DNA of 64,000 nucleotides from Hyphomicrobiaceae bacterium. Its GTDB lineage: Bacteria > Pseudomonadota > Alphaproteobacteria > Rhizobiales > Hyphomicrobiaceae. Both the position numbers and the translations under genes were made by a program. Of this stretch, positions 17,954-27,856 are shown in pieces; position 1 is the stretch's first letter, and every line of letters begins with the position of its first letter. The notes beneath the pieces were generated by a model. The model worked only from the letters and a program-made list of their open reading frames with translations. It did no database searches and was not told the origin of the DNA. The stretch lies in NCBI GenBank assembly GCA_041397645.1, contig JAWKWE010000004.1, forward strand, positions 372,001 to 436,000, read 5' to 3'.

Positions 17954-18907
17954 CTACCTGTTGCAACTCGCGTCCTCTATGATCCATCTGACGAGCGTGC
18001 CGAAGTCCCATCCGGCATGGCCCGCCAGTTCCGGCACGAGCGATGTGCCAGTCATGCCGGGCTGCGTATTCACCTCAAGGCAGATCAACTCGCCGGTTCC
18101 CCCGGGCGTGTCATCCAGGCGGAAGTCCGCCCGGCTCACGCCCCGGCAACCGAGAGCCTGATGCGCCGTAAGCGTTAACTTCCGTATTGATTGGTAAATT
18201 TCAGGTAAAAGTTGTGCAGGCAGCTCGTGTTTTGATCCGCCAGGCGCGTACTTGGCCTCGTAATCGTAGAATTCCAGGCCCTTGAGCGGCACGATTTCGA
18301 TGACATCGGTGGCGAAGTCGCCAATTACGGCGCACGTCAGTTCGCGCCCGGCAACGTAGCGCTCGACCATGACGATCTCGTCAAGCGATGCACCATCCGC
18401 GATCGAGTTGGGCGGACGTTCGGCGCCCTGCATGACGATAACGACGCCGACGCTTGAGCCCTCAGCCACAGGTTTAACAACGTAGGGCGGCGGCAACGCG
18501 TGCGCCTTGAGCGCTTCGCTGCGGGTGACGAGACGGGCCTCGGCCACCGGAACGCCGCTCGCCTTCATGATGTCCTTGGCCCGCTCTTTGTGCATGGCAA
18601 GCGCGGAAGCGAGCACGCCGGAATGCGTGTAGGGAATTTCCAGCAGCTCCAGCACACCCTGCACGCAGCCGTCCTCACCGAACTTGCCATGCAGCGCGTT
18701 GAAACAGGCTTGCGGTCGTACGCGCGCCAGCTGCTCGGCCAAGTCGCGGCCGACGTCGATCTCGGTGACGGTATAGCCTTCGCCGCGCAAGGCCTCGGCG
18801 ACGGCAGCGCCTGAGCGTAGCGACACCTCGCGCTCCGCAGACAGTCCACCCTTCAAGACCGCGACGTGGTCACGTGACCGCCTGGGCGGTGTACCGAGCT
18901 TATTCAT
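17954..18907 (-). CDS. ddl: D-alanine--D-alanine ligase
   Basis: ATP-grasp enzyme that makes the D-Ala-D-Ala dipeptide for peptidoglycan. From the ATG at 18907 it has 317 residues, normal for DdlB. Signature stretches are VAVLKGGLSAEREVSLRSG, FNALHGKFGEDGCVQGVLELLEIPYTHSGVLASALAM, the ATP-binding VVKPVAEGSSVGV, and the metal site SRADFRLDD with LICLEVNTQPGMT. It sits between murB and ftsQ, the common alphaproteobacterial order. The open frame upstream to 19018 overlaps the end of murB and was not used. Confidence 0.97.
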   Translation of the reverse strand: MNKLGTPPRRSRDHVAVLKGGLSAEREVSLRSGAAVAEALRGEGYTVTEIDVGRDLAEQLARVRPQACFNALHGKFGEDGCVQGVLELLEIPYTHSGVLASALAMHKERAKDIMKASGVPVAEARLVTRSEALKAHALPPPYVVKPVAEGSSVGVVIVMQGAERPPNSIADGASLDEIVMVERYVAGRELTCAVIGDFATDVIEIVPLKGLEFYDYEAKYAPGGSKHELPAQLLPEIYQSIRKLTLTAHQALGCRGVSRADFRLDDTPGGTGELICLEVNTQPGMTGTSLVPELAGHAGWDFGTLVRWIIEDASCNR

Positions 18908-18962
18908 GGATTTGGCCTCACGGCATGAAGGCGTTGGGGCGGCCTGTTGACCGCTTTGAGTT

Positions 18963-19943
18963 TCAGGATGGCTTGGTGTCTGCGGGCGCGGCGAGGGCAA
19001 GATCTTCGCCGATCTCATGTCCTTTTTCAGGAACTCCGAGGCGAATGATCTCCCAGTTCAACGTCACGCCAGATTTCGCTTTAACGCGCGCGCGCACCGT
19101 CTCGCCGAGCTGCTCGACATTCTCGCCGGTTGCGTTTGCATCGTTGATCAGGAAGTTGCAGTGCAGATCCGACACCTTGGCGCCGCCGACCCGAAACCCG
19201 CGGCAGCCGGCATCGTCGATGAGCTTCCAGGCGCTCATGCCGGGAGGATTCTTGAAGGTCGAGCCACCTGTGCGCTCTTTGATGGGTTGGTTCTTTTCGC
19301 GATATTCGGCGACTTCGTCCATCGCCTTGGCGATTTCGGCGGGATCGCCGGGAGTTCCGCGAAACGTCGCTTCGGTGAAGATCCAGCCATCCTGCACGTC
19401 GCAATGGCGGTAGGTGAAGCCCATCTCTTTATTGCTGAATACGTGGACGTTGCCGTCGAGATCGACGGCTCGGGCGCTTGTCAGCACATCCTTGGTCTCC
19501 GTGCCATGCGCGCCAGCATTCATGCGCAATGCGCCGCCGATGGAGCCTGGTATTCCGCGATAGAACGCAAGTCCCGCAATTCCAGCCTCGGCTGCCGCAC
19601 GCGCGACCTTGACATCCGGCACTGCAGTACCGACCCGCAACGTCGCGTTTGGCTCAACCGCAATCTGTTGGAAGCCGCGACCCAACCTGATGACGACGCC
19701 GGGCACGCCGCCATCGCGAACCAGCAGGTTGGAGCCAAGCCCAATCACATTGATCGGCACACCGTCGGGCAGCGCTTTGAGAAAGTAGGAAAGATCGGCT
19801 TCATCCGCAGGCGAAAACAAGACCTGCGCCGGTCCACCGACCCTGAACCACGTAATGTCGGAAAGCAGAGCGTTGGAAGTCAGCCGGCCGCGAAGATCGG
19901 GCATCAACTCTTTTAGATTGCCGGTCATGTCTTCGAAATTCAT
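18963..19943 (-). CDS. murB: UDP-N-acetylenolpyruvoylglucosamine reductase
   Basis: FAD-dependent reductase that makes UDP-N-acetylmuramate. From the ATG at 19943 it has 326 residues. The FAD-binding domain (TWFRVGGPAQVLFSP, VIGLGSNLLVRDGG) and the motif FYRGIPGSIGGALRMNAGAHG are clear, as is the catalytic-domain region GGSTFKNPPGMSAWKLIDDAGCRG, where the Ser acid catalyst sits. As a type I MurB it keeps the Tyr loop (FTYRHCD). The start overlaps the murC stop by 4 bp (ATGA). Confidence 0.97.
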   Translation of the reverse strand: MNFEDMTGNLKELMPDLRGRLTSNALLSDITWFRVGGPAQVLFSPADEADLSYFLKALPDGVPINVIGLGSNLLVRDGGVPGVVIRLGRGFQQIAVEPNATLRVGTAVPDVKVARAAAEAGIAGLAFYRGIPGSIGGALRMNAGAHGTETKDVLTSARAVDLDGNVHVFSNKEMGFTYRHCDVQDGWIFTEATFRGTPGDPAEIAKAMDEVAEYREKNQPIKERTGGSTFKNPPGMSAWKLIDDAGCRGFRVGGAKVSDLHCNFLINDANATGENVEQLGETVRARVKAKSGVTLNWEIIRLGVPEKGHEIGEDLALAAPADTKPS

Positions 19944-21367
19944 GCCGCGCCCTCCTTCTGTCCCGCCAACCATGCAGGCAAGGCGTGCGCCCACTCTGTC
20001 GAATTTCCTGCCCCCAGACACACGACCGTATCGCCGGGCCGGCAGATTTCCTTGATCGCTGGAACGAGATCTTCGACCGTATCTACGGAGCGTACCGATT
20101 TATGCCCTGCCTTGCGAATGCCAGCCGCAAGTGCGTGGCTGTCGACGCCTGCGATAGGGGTTTCGCCCGCGGTGTAGAGCGGCGCGACGATGACACTGTC
20201 GGCATCAGAAAAACAGCTGGAGAACTCGACGAAAAGATCACGCACGCGCGTATAACGGTGAGGCTCCACGATAGCGAGCACCTTGCCCTTTGCACCACGA
20301 CGCGCCGCCAACAGCACAGCAGAAATCTCGGCCGGGTGGTGGCCATAATCATCGTAGATCGAGATCCCGTTCCATTCGCCGGTGAACTGGAAGCGCCGCT
20401 TGACGCCAGAGAAGGATGCCATCGCCGCGCTGATCTTGGCATCGTCGATGCCCGCTTCGGTCGCGACTGCAATGGCGGCAAGCGCGTTGAGCGCGTTGTG
20501 TGTGCCGGGAATCGGAACCGTCCATCCCTCCAGACGCCGCGACCCGCCCTTCACCGACGCCGCCAATTCGGCGTCGAAGCGGGTGACGGGGCCGTCAATG
20601 TGCACGTTTTCCAAAACTAGATCGGCATCGCGGCTCGCACCGTAGGTGAGCAACCGCCGTCCGTCCGAACGCAAGCCAAGACGCATCACCATATCGCGCA
20701 CGACCGGATGGTCGATGCAGACCACCGCCAGCCCGAAGAACGGAATATTCTTCATGAACATCTCATACTCGTGGTGCATCGCCGCCACGGATCCGAAGTA
20801 GTCGAGATGTTCAGGATCGATATTTGTGACGATGCCGATCTCCGTCGGCAACCGCGTGAAGGTGCCGTCGCTCTCGTCGGCCTCCACGATCATCCACTTG
20901 CCACTTCCCAGCCGCGCGTTGGAACCCCAGGCGTTGATGATGCCGCCAGTAATGACGGTCGGCTCCAGACCGGCCTCGGTGAAGATGTGCGAAAGCAGGG
21001 ACGTCGTTGTTGTCTTGCCGTGAGTACCGGTGACGGACACTGTTGAATAAAGACGCATCAACTCGGCGAGCATTTCCGCGCGGCGAATGATCGGCAGGTT
21101 CTTCGCGCGCGCAGCCGCAAGCTCCGGGTTCGAAGCCTTCACCGCTGTCGAGATGACGACATAGCGTGCGCCAATCAGATTGACAGCGTCATGTCCGACG
21201 AAAACGCGAATGCCCTTGGCGCGCAGGCGGCGCACATTGGCGCTTTCTTTCTGGTCGCTGCCTTGAACCGTGTAACCCTTGGCCACCAGAATTTCGGCAA
21301 TGGCGCTCATGCCGATTCCACCAATTCCGATAATGTGGAACGGCCCAATGTCGCGCGGCATCTGCAT
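19940..21367 (-). CDS. murC: UDP-N-acetylmuramate--L-alanine ligase
   Basis: Mur ligase adding the first stem amino acid. The 475-residue length is normal. The N-terminal Rossmann domain has IGIGGIGMSAIAEIL, the ATP loop is VTGTHGKTTTTSLL, and the central domain shows EADESDGTF and TNIDPEHLDYF. The C-terminal ligase domain has YDDYGHHPAEISAVL and VEPHRYTRV. It lies 90 bp after murG and is coupled to murB by a 4-bp overlap. Confidence 0.98.
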   Translation of the reverse strand: MQMPRDIGPFHIIGIGGIGMSAIAEILVAKGYTVQGSDQKESANVRRLRAKGIRVFVGHDAVNLIGARYVVISTAVKASNPELAAARAKNLPIIRRAEMLAELMRLYSTVSVTGTHGKTTTTSLLSHIFTEAGLEPTVITGGIINAWGSNARLGSGKWMIVEADESDGTFTRLPTEIGIVTNIDPEHLDYFGSVAAMHHEYEMFMKNIPFFGLAVVCIDHPVVRDMVMRLGLRSDGRRLLTYGASRDADLVLENVHIDGPVTRFDAELAASVKGGSRRLEGWTVPIPGTHNALNALAAIAVATEAGIDDAKISAAMASFSGVKRRFQFTGEWNGISIYDDYGHHPAEISAVLLAARRGAKGKVLAIVEPHRYTRVRDLFVEFSSCFSDADSVIVAPLYTAGETPIAGVDSHALAAGIRKAGHKSVRSVDTVEDLVPAIKEICRPGDTVVCLGAGNSTEWAHALPAWLAGQKEGAA

Positions 21368-21457
21368 AGCGTCTTGTACCCCGTGTCGTTTCTTCCGCGG
21401 ATAACAGGTCCGCGCAGGTTCGTCGTTACGCTTTTGAATGTCAGGCGTGGCCCAACA

Positions 21458-22561
21458 TCAGGCGCGGCCTGCCAGACGCAGGACGAAATCAGCCAGCCGG
21501 ACAACGGCATCCGGCCGCCCGGCCTTTTTAGCGGCTGCGGCGGCCGCCGCAAGAACGTGAGGCGCGTCAAGTAGTCGGGCTGTTTCGGCGCAAAGCCGCT
21601 CAGCCGTCAGATCCTTTTGCTCGATACACCAGCCACCTCCCGATTCGGCAAGCCGGCGGGCGTTGTTGAGCTGATCGTTGTCGAGCGCGTGCGGCAACGG
21701 CACCAGCAGGCCCGGCCGTCCGATGACGGTCAATTCCGCCACCGTGGACGCTCCGGCCCGCCCTATGACCAGATGAGCATCCGCCATTCTGGCTGGCAGA
21801 TCCTTGAAGAACGGCGCAACCTCAGCCCGGATGCCCGCGCTCTCATAAGCCGCTTTAGCGCGTTCCAAATCCTCCGCACGCGCCTGCTGCACGACAGAGA
21901 GCCGAGCGCGCATCTCAGGCGGCAGTGATGCCAATGCGAGAGGGACGGCATCGGTGAAGTAGCGCGCGCCCTGGCTGCCACCGAAAACCAGAATCCGCAA
22001 TTCCGCGTTCTCAAGTGGCGCTTGATAGGGGCGATCCGCTGCCGTGATCACAGCTTGACGAACGGGATTTCCCGTCAACGTCGCCTTAGCGGCGAGTGCG
22101 CCATCCAGATACTTCACGCTGTCGAACGACGTCGCAATGGCAGTAACTTGCTTCGCCAGCATCTTGTTGGCGCGGCCAAGAACGGCGTTCTGCTCATGCA
22201 CGGCCGTTGGAATGCCGCGCAGTCGTGCAGCTACGAGTGGCGGATAGGTCGGGTATCCGCCAAACCCCAGAACCACCCCCGGCCTCACTTTGCCAAGAAT
22301 GGCATGTGCCGCCTTGGTTCCGCGCGCGAGCGCTAACACGGTTTTGGCGACCGCGACCGGCGAGCGGCCGGAAAGGGTCGCGGCGGGAACCTGATAAACG
22401 TTGCGCGCGGGAAAGCCCGAGCCGTACCGATCGCCTCGCATGTCTGTGATGAGATCAACCGGTACACCACGTCGCCCCAGCTCCTCCGCAAGAGCGAACG
22501 CGGGAAACAGATGACCGCCGGTGCCACCGGCCGCCAACATCACGGAAAAATCGGCTGTCAT
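21458..22561 (-). CDS. murG: Lipid II synthase (undecaprenyl-PP-MurNAc-pentapeptide GlcNAc transferase)
   Basis: Membrane-peripheral GT28 glycosyltransferase that adds GlcNAc to lipid I on the cytoplasmic face. The 367-residue protein begins with the Gly-rich loop LAAGGTGGHLFPAFALAEEL and has the second loop GFGGYPTYPPLVAA, the EQNAVLGRAN motif, the third Gly loop LVFGGSQGARYFTDAV, and the nucleotide-sugar site HLVIGRAGASTVAELTVIGRPGLLVPLPHALDNDQ. Its start overlaps the ftsW stop by 4 bp. Confidence 0.98.
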   Translation of the reverse strand: MTADFSVMLAAGGTGGHLFPAFALAEELGRRGVPVDLITDMRGDRYGSGFPARNVYQVPAATLSGRSPVAVAKTVLALARGTKAAHAILGKVRPGVVLGFGGYPTYPPLVAARLRGIPTAVHEQNAVLGRANKMLAKQVTAIATSFDSVKYLDGALAAKATLTGNPVRQAVITAADRPYQAPLENAELRILVFGGSQGARYFTDAVPLALASLPPEMRARLSVVQQARAEDLERAKAAYESAGIRAEVAPFFKDLPARMADAHLVIGRAGASTVAELTVIGRPGLLVPLPHALDNDQLNNARRLAESGGGWCIEQKDLTAERLCAETARLLDAPHVLAAAAAAAKKAGRPDAVVRLADFVLRLAGRA

Positions 22562-23739
22562 CGTCGCCCGGAAGTCCCCTGGAATTCGGCTCTTGAGATT
22601 GTCGGCATCAATGGCGGCTTTTTAAGGCGCTGAACATCCGGCCTTCGCCGCGTCAGCGCCAGCAGCATGCCCGCTGTAACCGCAAGTGCCAACATTGAAG
22701 AGCCGCCCGCGGAAATGAACGGCAATGTCATACCTTTAGGCGGCAACAGGCCGACGTTCACGGCCATATTGATCAACGCTTGAAGTCCGAAAACCACCGC
22801 GAGCCCTTGGATCGCGAGGCGCGTTGACGCCTCCGTTTCTGACCCAGCTCGGCTCAACGCGCGCAAAACGATGAAAGCAAAGAGCCCGAGCAGCACGAGA
22901 CAGGCTATAATGCCGTACTCCTCGGCCACGACCGCGAAAATGTAGTCTGTGTGCGCGTCGGGCAGTACGGATTTTATGGTGCCCTCGCCGGGCCCTCGGC
23001 CAAAGAAACCGCCTTCCGAAAACGATTGGAGGGCGCGATCGCCCTGATAGTTTTCGAATGGCAGCGTATGGAAGAAGCCGTCTATGCGTATCCGAACGTG
23101 CGCAAAATTCAGATAGGCAAACCACAAACCCAGCCCACCGAGCGCCATCATCACGAGCGCGCCAATCAAAGGAAGACCTGCAAGAAGATAGATCGTTCCG
23201 GCGGTCGCGCTGACGAGGATGGTCTGGCCGACATCGGGCTGCATAATCAGTAACCCGGCAAACGCGCCCCACAGCGCAATGGCTAAGGGAAGTGCGGGAA
23301 CGTCCTTGCGGACGGCAGCTTCCGAAAACAGCCAAGAGACGAGTACGATGAATCCGGGCTTTGCAAGCTCGGAAGGCTGAAATGAATAGCCAAAAAGTGA
23401 GAGCCAGCGTCGTGCCCCATTCATCTCCTGTCCTGTGAGAAAGACGATGCCCATCGCAAGAAGAGCCAGTCCCGTCAGCACCAATGCGAGGCGACGGATC
23501 CCGGCGGGCGAGAGAAAAGAAACAGCGATAAGGATGATCGAACTCAGGATTGCAAAGGCGACGTGGCGCTCGACGAAAAAGTAGGTCGGCAAGCCCTTTT
23601 TCATCGCGACCGCTGGCGAGGCAGCCAGTGAAAGCACGACTCCAATGGCGATCAATGCGAGAAACACCGACAACAGCATATGGTCCACGGTGAACCACCA
23701 TTTGGCGAAACGGCTGGTGTCTGTGCGCGTGAGGCTCAT
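22558..23739 (-). CDS. ftsW: SEDS peptidoglycan glycosyltransferase FtsW
   Basis: Polytopic inner-membrane polymerase of septal peptidoglycan, working with FtsI. The 393 residues form about 10 hydrophobic segments. Conserved stretches include GARRWLSLFGYSFQPSELAKPGFIVL, LLIMQPDVGQTILV with the catalytic Asp of the SEDS family, FFGRGPGEGTIKSVLPDAHTDYIFAVVAEEYG, and the C-terminal PFISAGGSSMLA. It is coupled by 4-bp overlaps to murD upstream and murG downstream. Confidence 0.97.
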   Translation of the reverse strand: MSLTRTDTSRFAKWWFTVDHMLLSVFLALIAIGVVLSLAASPAVAMKKGLPTYFFVERHVAFAILSSIILIAVSFLSPAGIRRLALVLTGLALLAMGIVFLTGQEMNGARRWLSLFGYSFQPSELAKPGFIVLVSWLFSEAAVRKDVPALPLAIALWGAFAGLLIMQPDVGQTILVSATAGTIYLLAGLPLIGALVMMALGGLGLWFAYLNFAHVRIRIDGFFHTLPFENYQGDRALQSFSEGGFFGRGPGEGTIKSVLPDAHTDYIFAVVAEEYGIIACLVLLGLFAFIVLRALSRAGSETEASTRLAIQGLAVVFGLQALINMAVNVGLLPPKGMTLPFISAGGSSMLALAVTAGMLLALTRRRPDVQRLKKPPLMPTISRAEFQGTSGRR

Positions 23740-25154
23740 GTCGTTCCCTTCAGCACAATGTCCGGAAGGGCGGCGACGAGCGCGCGGAAGGCATCGCCGC
23801 GCACTTCAAAGTTCTTGTACTGGTCATAGGACGCGCACGCCGGCGAGAGCAATACGACCGGCTCTTGCGCCGTGCTGGCTCCGGCATCGCGCGCAGCCTG
23901 CGCAACGGCGGTGTCGAGGGTTTGACAGCGCGCAAAAGGCACATGCCCACTCGTCAAGGTTTCCGCAAAGGCATCACTTGCCTCTCCGATCAGGTAGGCC
24001 ATTGCTATGCCCTTGAAGTATGGTGCAAGCGGCGTGATCCCGCCGTCCTTCGGCTTGCCTCCGACAATCCAGTGAACGTCACGCGGAAACGACAGCAGCG
24101 CCTTTTCAGTTGAATCCGCGTTCGTCGCCTTGCTGTCATTGATGAAGAGAACCCGGCCTTGACGGCCGATTTCCTCCATCCGGTGAGCCAGCCCCGGAAA
24201 TGTATCGAATGAGCCCTGCCAGTCGATGTCGTTGGACAGGCCATAAAGGTTGAGACACTCGCGCACCGCAGCAGCGGCGGCGAGCGCATTCTGCGCATTG
24301 TGTCCGCCGCGCAAAGAGCCAATCCCGCGCAGGCTGGCCAGCTTGACGGCAAGGCCTTCGCGATTGGCGCACACCAAGGTATCGCCATCGAGGCTATAGC
24401 CCGGCGCAAGTTTGCGTTGAACGGAGAAAGCGCACGCCGCCCCCTCCGGAATGCGCCGCTTCAAGATGGCCCGGCAATAGTCGTCGTCGATGCCGACACA
24501 CGCCACAAGCGCGCCGCGCACAAGCCGCTCTTTGACGGCAGCGTAGTTCTCAATCGTGCCATGCCTGTCGATGTGATCCGGCGTGACGTTCAGCAGAACA
24601 CCAATTGAGGGCGTAAGCGACGGCGTCAGATCGATCTGGAAGGAGCTCAGCTCCAAAACATGAAACCTGTCGCGAGAGGGTGGCTCTAGCGTCAGCACAG
24701 CCCGCCCGATGTTGCCGCCCATCTCAACCGGAAAACCCGCGTGGCGCAGAATGTGCGCGATGAGCGCCGTGGTCGTCGATTTTCCGTTGGTGCCGGTAAT
24801 CGCGATGAAGGGCGCATCAGAACACTGTGCGGCCCGCTCGCGGCTGAAGATCTCGACGTCTCCAATGATCTCGATACCCGCAGCTCGCGCCTTCTTCACC
24901 GTCCAATGCGGCTCGGGATGGGTGAGAGGAACGCCGGGTGCCAACACCAGACTGGAGAAGGTCGACCAGTCGACATCTGACAAATCAACGAGCGGGACAC
25001 CCGCCTTGGCCGCAGCAGCACGGCCCGCCTCGCTATCGTCCCAGGCGGCAACCTGAGCGCCGCCATCGAGCAACGCGCGCACGGTCGCATTGCCGGAGGC
25101 TCCTAGCCCGAACACGGCGACAGACTTTCCGGCAAAGGTCGTGGCGCGAATCAT
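23736..25154 (-). CDS. murD: UDP-N-acetylmuramoylalanine--D-glutamate ligase
   Basis: Mur ligase adding D-Glu. The 472-residue protein opens with the Rossmann stretch KSVAVFGLGASGNATVRALLDGG, then the ATP loop ITGTNGKSTTTALIAHIL, the motif LNVTPDHIDRHGTIENYAAVKERL, LPGLAHRMEEIGRQG and FINDSKATNADSTEKAL, and ends with the short C-terminal domain VVLLSPACASYDQYKNFEVRGDAF. It follows mraY after 41 bp and overlaps ftsW by 4 bp. Confidence 0.98.
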   Translation of the reverse strand: MIRATTFAGKSVAVFGLGASGNATVRALLDGGAQVAAWDDSEAGRAAAAKAGVPLVDLSDVDWSTFSSLVLAPGVPLTHPEPHWTVKKARAAGIEIIGDVEIFSRERAAQCSDAPFIAITGTNGKSTTTALIAHILRHAGFPVEMGGNIGRAVLTLEPPSRDRFHVLELSSFQIDLTPSLTPSIGVLLNVTPDHIDRHGTIENYAAVKERLVRGALVACVGIDDDYCRAILKRRIPEGAACAFSVQRKLAPGYSLDGDTLVCANREGLAVKLASLRGIGSLRGGHNAQNALAAAAAVRECLNLYGLSNDIDWQGSFDTFPGLAHRMEEIGRQGRVLFINDSKATNADSTEKALLSFPRDVHWIVGGKPKDGGITPLAPYFKGIAMAYLIGEASDAFAETLTSGHVPFARCQTLDTAVAQAARDAGASTAQEPVVLLSPACASYDQYKNFEVRGDAFRALVAALPDIVLKGTT

Positions 25155-25195
25155 TGCGCAAAATCTAGCCTAGTTCGCGCTCAACCGCAGGAGAC

Positions 25196-26326
25196 CTAAC
25201 GCAGCTTGAGTGTGGCAAGTCCAGCCAGAGCCAGTAGCACCGCGATAATCCAGAAGCGGATGACAACCGTAGACTCCTTCCAGCCCTTCTGTTCGTAATG
25301 GTGGTGAAGAGGCGCCATGCGGAACACGCGCTTTCCCGTCCATTTGAACGAAACCACTTGGATAATGACGGAGAGTGTCTCCAACACGAACAGCCCGCCC
25401 ACGATGGCGAGAACGATCTCGTGCTTGGTTGCAACGGCAATCGTGCCCAAACATCCGCCCAGCGCCAGCGATCCGGTGTCGCCCATGAAGATCATTGCAG
25501 GCGGCGCGTTGAACCAGAGAAATCCAAGCCCGGCCCCAATCAACGCGCCGCAAAGTACCGAAAGCTCGCCGGTGCCAGCCACGTAGTGGAGCTTGAGATA
25601 GTCGGCGAAATTGACGTTGCCGACCACGTAGGAGATGAGACCGAAGGTTGCTGCCGCAATCATCACGGGAACGATGGCAAGGCCATCGAGGCCGTCGGTC
25701 AGGTTTACGGCATTCCCCGCGCCCGCGATGATCAAGGCTCCCACGAAAATGAAGAACAGGCCGAACGGGATGAGCACGCTCTTGAAGAACGGCACTGACA
25801 GGGAGCCTGAAAGGCCTGTGCTAAGCGTGCTCCAGAATTCCATGTCGAATGGATTCCAGGGACCCGGCGAACTAACCCGCATAAGCAGGAGCGTCGCCAC
25901 GGCTGCTATCGAGATTTCGATCCCAAGGCGCGTGCGTCCTGCAAAGCCGTTGGAAGAGCGTTTCGTTACCTTGAGAAAGTCGTCGTAAAAGCCGATGGCG
26001 CCGAAGCTGAGCGTCACGAACAGCACGATCCAAACGTAAGGATTGGCAAGCTGCGCCCATAACAGCGTCGAAACGGTCACGCCCGCCAATATCATCAAGC
26101 CGCCCATCGTCGGCGTGCCGCGCTTCACATAATGTGATTGCGGTCCATCCTCGCGAATCGGCTGCCCCTTACCCTGCTTGATGCGCAACAGATCGATAAT
26201 GGCGGGTCCAAACAACATCACGAATAAGAACGCGGTCGGAATCGCCATGCCGGTGCGGAACGTGATGTACTTGAAGATGTTGAGTGCGTTTAAGTGTTCG
26301 CTGAAATTGACGAGTTCGTAGAGCAT
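25196..26326 (-). CDS. mraY: Phospho-N-acetylmuramoyl-pentapeptide transferase
   Basis: Inner-membrane enzyme that moves phospho-MurNAc-pentapeptide to undecaprenyl phosphate, forming lipid I. From the ATG at 26326 it has 376 residues and begins MLYELVNFSEHLNALNIFKY, as usual in the family; a further in-frame start at 26344 would add six residues. About 10 membrane segments are seen, with KRGTPTMGGLMIL, the catalytic GFYDDFLKV, NAVNLTDGLDGLAI, GDTGSLALGG and the C-terminal HHHYEQKGW. It lies 45 bp after murF. Confidence 0.98.
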   Translation of the reverse strand: MLYELVNFSEHLNALNIFKYITFRTGMAIPTAFLFVMLFGPAIIDLLRIKQGKGQPIREDGPQSHYVKRGTPTMGGLMILAGVTVSTLLWAQLANPYVWIVLFVTLSFGAIGFYDDFLKVTKRSSNGFAGRTRLGIEISIAAVATLLLMRVSSPGPWNPFDMEFWSTLSTGLSGSLSVPFFKSVLIPFGLFFIFVGALIIAGAGNAVNLTDGLDGLAIVPVMIAAATFGLISYVVGNVNFADYLKLHYVAGTGELSVLCGALIGAGLGFLWFNAPPAMIFMGDTGSLALGGCLGTIAVATKHEIVLAIVGGLFVLETLSVIIQVVSFKWTGKRVFRMAPLHHHYEQKGWKESTVVIRFWIIAVLLALAGLATLKLR

Positions 26327-26371
26327 GCGGCTCCAATTCCCCATATATACCGGCGGCCGAGAACCGCCACA

Positions 26372-27856
26372 TCATGCGCCTTCAACGGCAAAGCGCTCGC
26401 GAAGAGCGGCCGCAAGCGGACCCAGGCGGGTCCCGTTGGAGGCCTTGACCATGACCGCGTCACCCGATCGCAAGGCTTGCGCAACGAGGTCCGTCAGGGC
26501 CTCGGCCGTTTCCGCATATCCCCCTTTGATAGCGGCCGGCGCGGCATCATAAAGGCCCTTCATATATGGCCCACAGACAAAGAGTTGGTCGACGTCAGCG
26601 CCAATAACGGCGTCTATGAGACCCTTGTGCAACTCACCCGATGCCGCACCAAGCTCCAGCATGTCGCCTAACACAGCGATTCGCCTTGCAAATTTGGCTC
26701 TGGGCACGGTCGCAAGGGTTGCCAACGCAGCCCGCATGGAAGCGGGGTTCGCGTTGTAGCTCTCATCTATGAGCAGAATATCGCCATCCCCGACATGGAG
26801 CACCGAGCGCGCTCCGCGGCCCGGAGGAGGCGGCAATGTGGCCAGAGCCGCAACCGCGCGGACGACATCGAGGTCGAGCGCACAAAGCGCAGCGACAACC
26901 GCCAGCGAGTTCTCAATGATGTGGCGGCCGGGAATTGCCAATCGATAGTCGAGCGGCAAGCCTTGAGCGTCCGCTTTGATCGTGCTGCCATCTTCCCGCA
27001 ACTCGATGGCCTGAGCCCGGACGTCAGCACCTTCACTCAACCCGAAGCTGACCACGCGCGCGGCCTCTGCTTGAGCCCGAACGCGCAACAGGTCAAAAAA
27101 GGGACTGTCGCGCTTTATGATGGCCGCTCCGCCGGCCACCAGGCCCGAAAAGATTTCCGCCTTGGCACATGCGATGGCCTCGACATTTTCGAAGTGTTCG
27201 AGATGAACGGCTTCGACCGTCGTTACGATAGCGGCGTGCGGAGACACCCAAGGGACCAGCGCTGCAATCTCTCCCGCATGGTTCATGCCGATCTCGAGCA
27301 CCGCGAAATCCGTATCGCGCGGCATATTGGCGAGCGTAAGCGGAACGCCCCAGTGATTGTTGAACGACTTTTCGGAAGCATGAACCTTGCCGAGCCGCGA
27401 AAGGCAGGCGCGCAGCATTTCCTTGGTTCCGGTCTTCCCCGCGCTGCCTGTCACCGCCACGACGCGAGCCGAAGGCGCAAGTCTTTGGCGTGCGCTGTCA
27501 CCGATCCATTGCAGCGCGATGAGCGTATCGCTGCCGGTCTCACGGTTGAGCTGCGGGTTAATCTCCCGATATTCGCTCATGTCGCAGCGGATCAACGCAC
27601 CATCGCCCGGCTTGCGCTCGTAATGCGCATCGACCAGTGCGGCGGAAGCGCCGGCCTTGAAAGCCGCAGTAACGAAATCATGGCCGTCGCGCAGGTCTTT
27701 CAGTGCAACGAAAACCTCGCCGCGTTTGAGCGACCGCGTGTCAATGGAAAACCCGGTGATCGGCTGATCGACTTCGCCGTCGCAAACGGCGAAGGGCACG
27801 GCCTCCATGAGTTCGTCGAACACCCAAAGCGGGAGGGGATCCATCTCATCCGCCAT
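26372..27856 (-). CDS. murF: UDP-N-acetylmuramoyl-tripeptide--D-alanyl-D-alanine ligase
   Basis: Mur ligase that adds the D-Ala-D-Ala made by Ddl. From the ATG at 27856, which overlaps the murE end by 11 bp, it has 494 residues; an ATG at 27844 is an alternative. The N-terminal domain has GFSIDTRSLKRGEVFVALKD, the ATP loop is VTGSAGKTGTKEML, followed by HWGVPLTLANMP and VLEIGMNHAGEIAALVPWVSPHAAIVTTV. The C-terminal domain begins LLIDESYNANPASMRAAL. The frame stays open to 27961 inside murE and was not extended. Confidence 0.97.
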   Translation of the reverse strand: MADEMDPLPLWVFDELMEAVPFAVCDGEVDQPITGFSIDTRSLKRGEVFVALKDLRDGHDFVTAAFKAGASAALVDAHYERKPGDGALIRCDMSEYREINPQLNRETGSDTLIALQWIGDSARQRLAPSARVVAVTGSAGKTGTKEMLRACLSRLGKVHASEKSFNNHWGVPLTLANMPRDTDFAVLEIGMNHAGEIAALVPWVSPHAAIVTTVEAVHLEHFENVEAIACAKAEIFSGLVAGGAAIIKRDSPFFDLLRVRAQAEAARVVSFGLSEGADVRAQAIELREDGSTIKADAQGLPLDYRLAIPGRHIIENSLAVVAALCALDLDVVRAVAALATLPPPPGRGARSVLHVGDGDILLIDESYNANPASMRAALATLATVPRAKFARRIAVLGDMLELGAASGELHKGLIDAVIGADVDQLFVCGPYMKGLYDAAPAAIKGGYAETAEALTDLVAQALRSGDAVMVKASNGTRLGPLAAALRERFAVEGA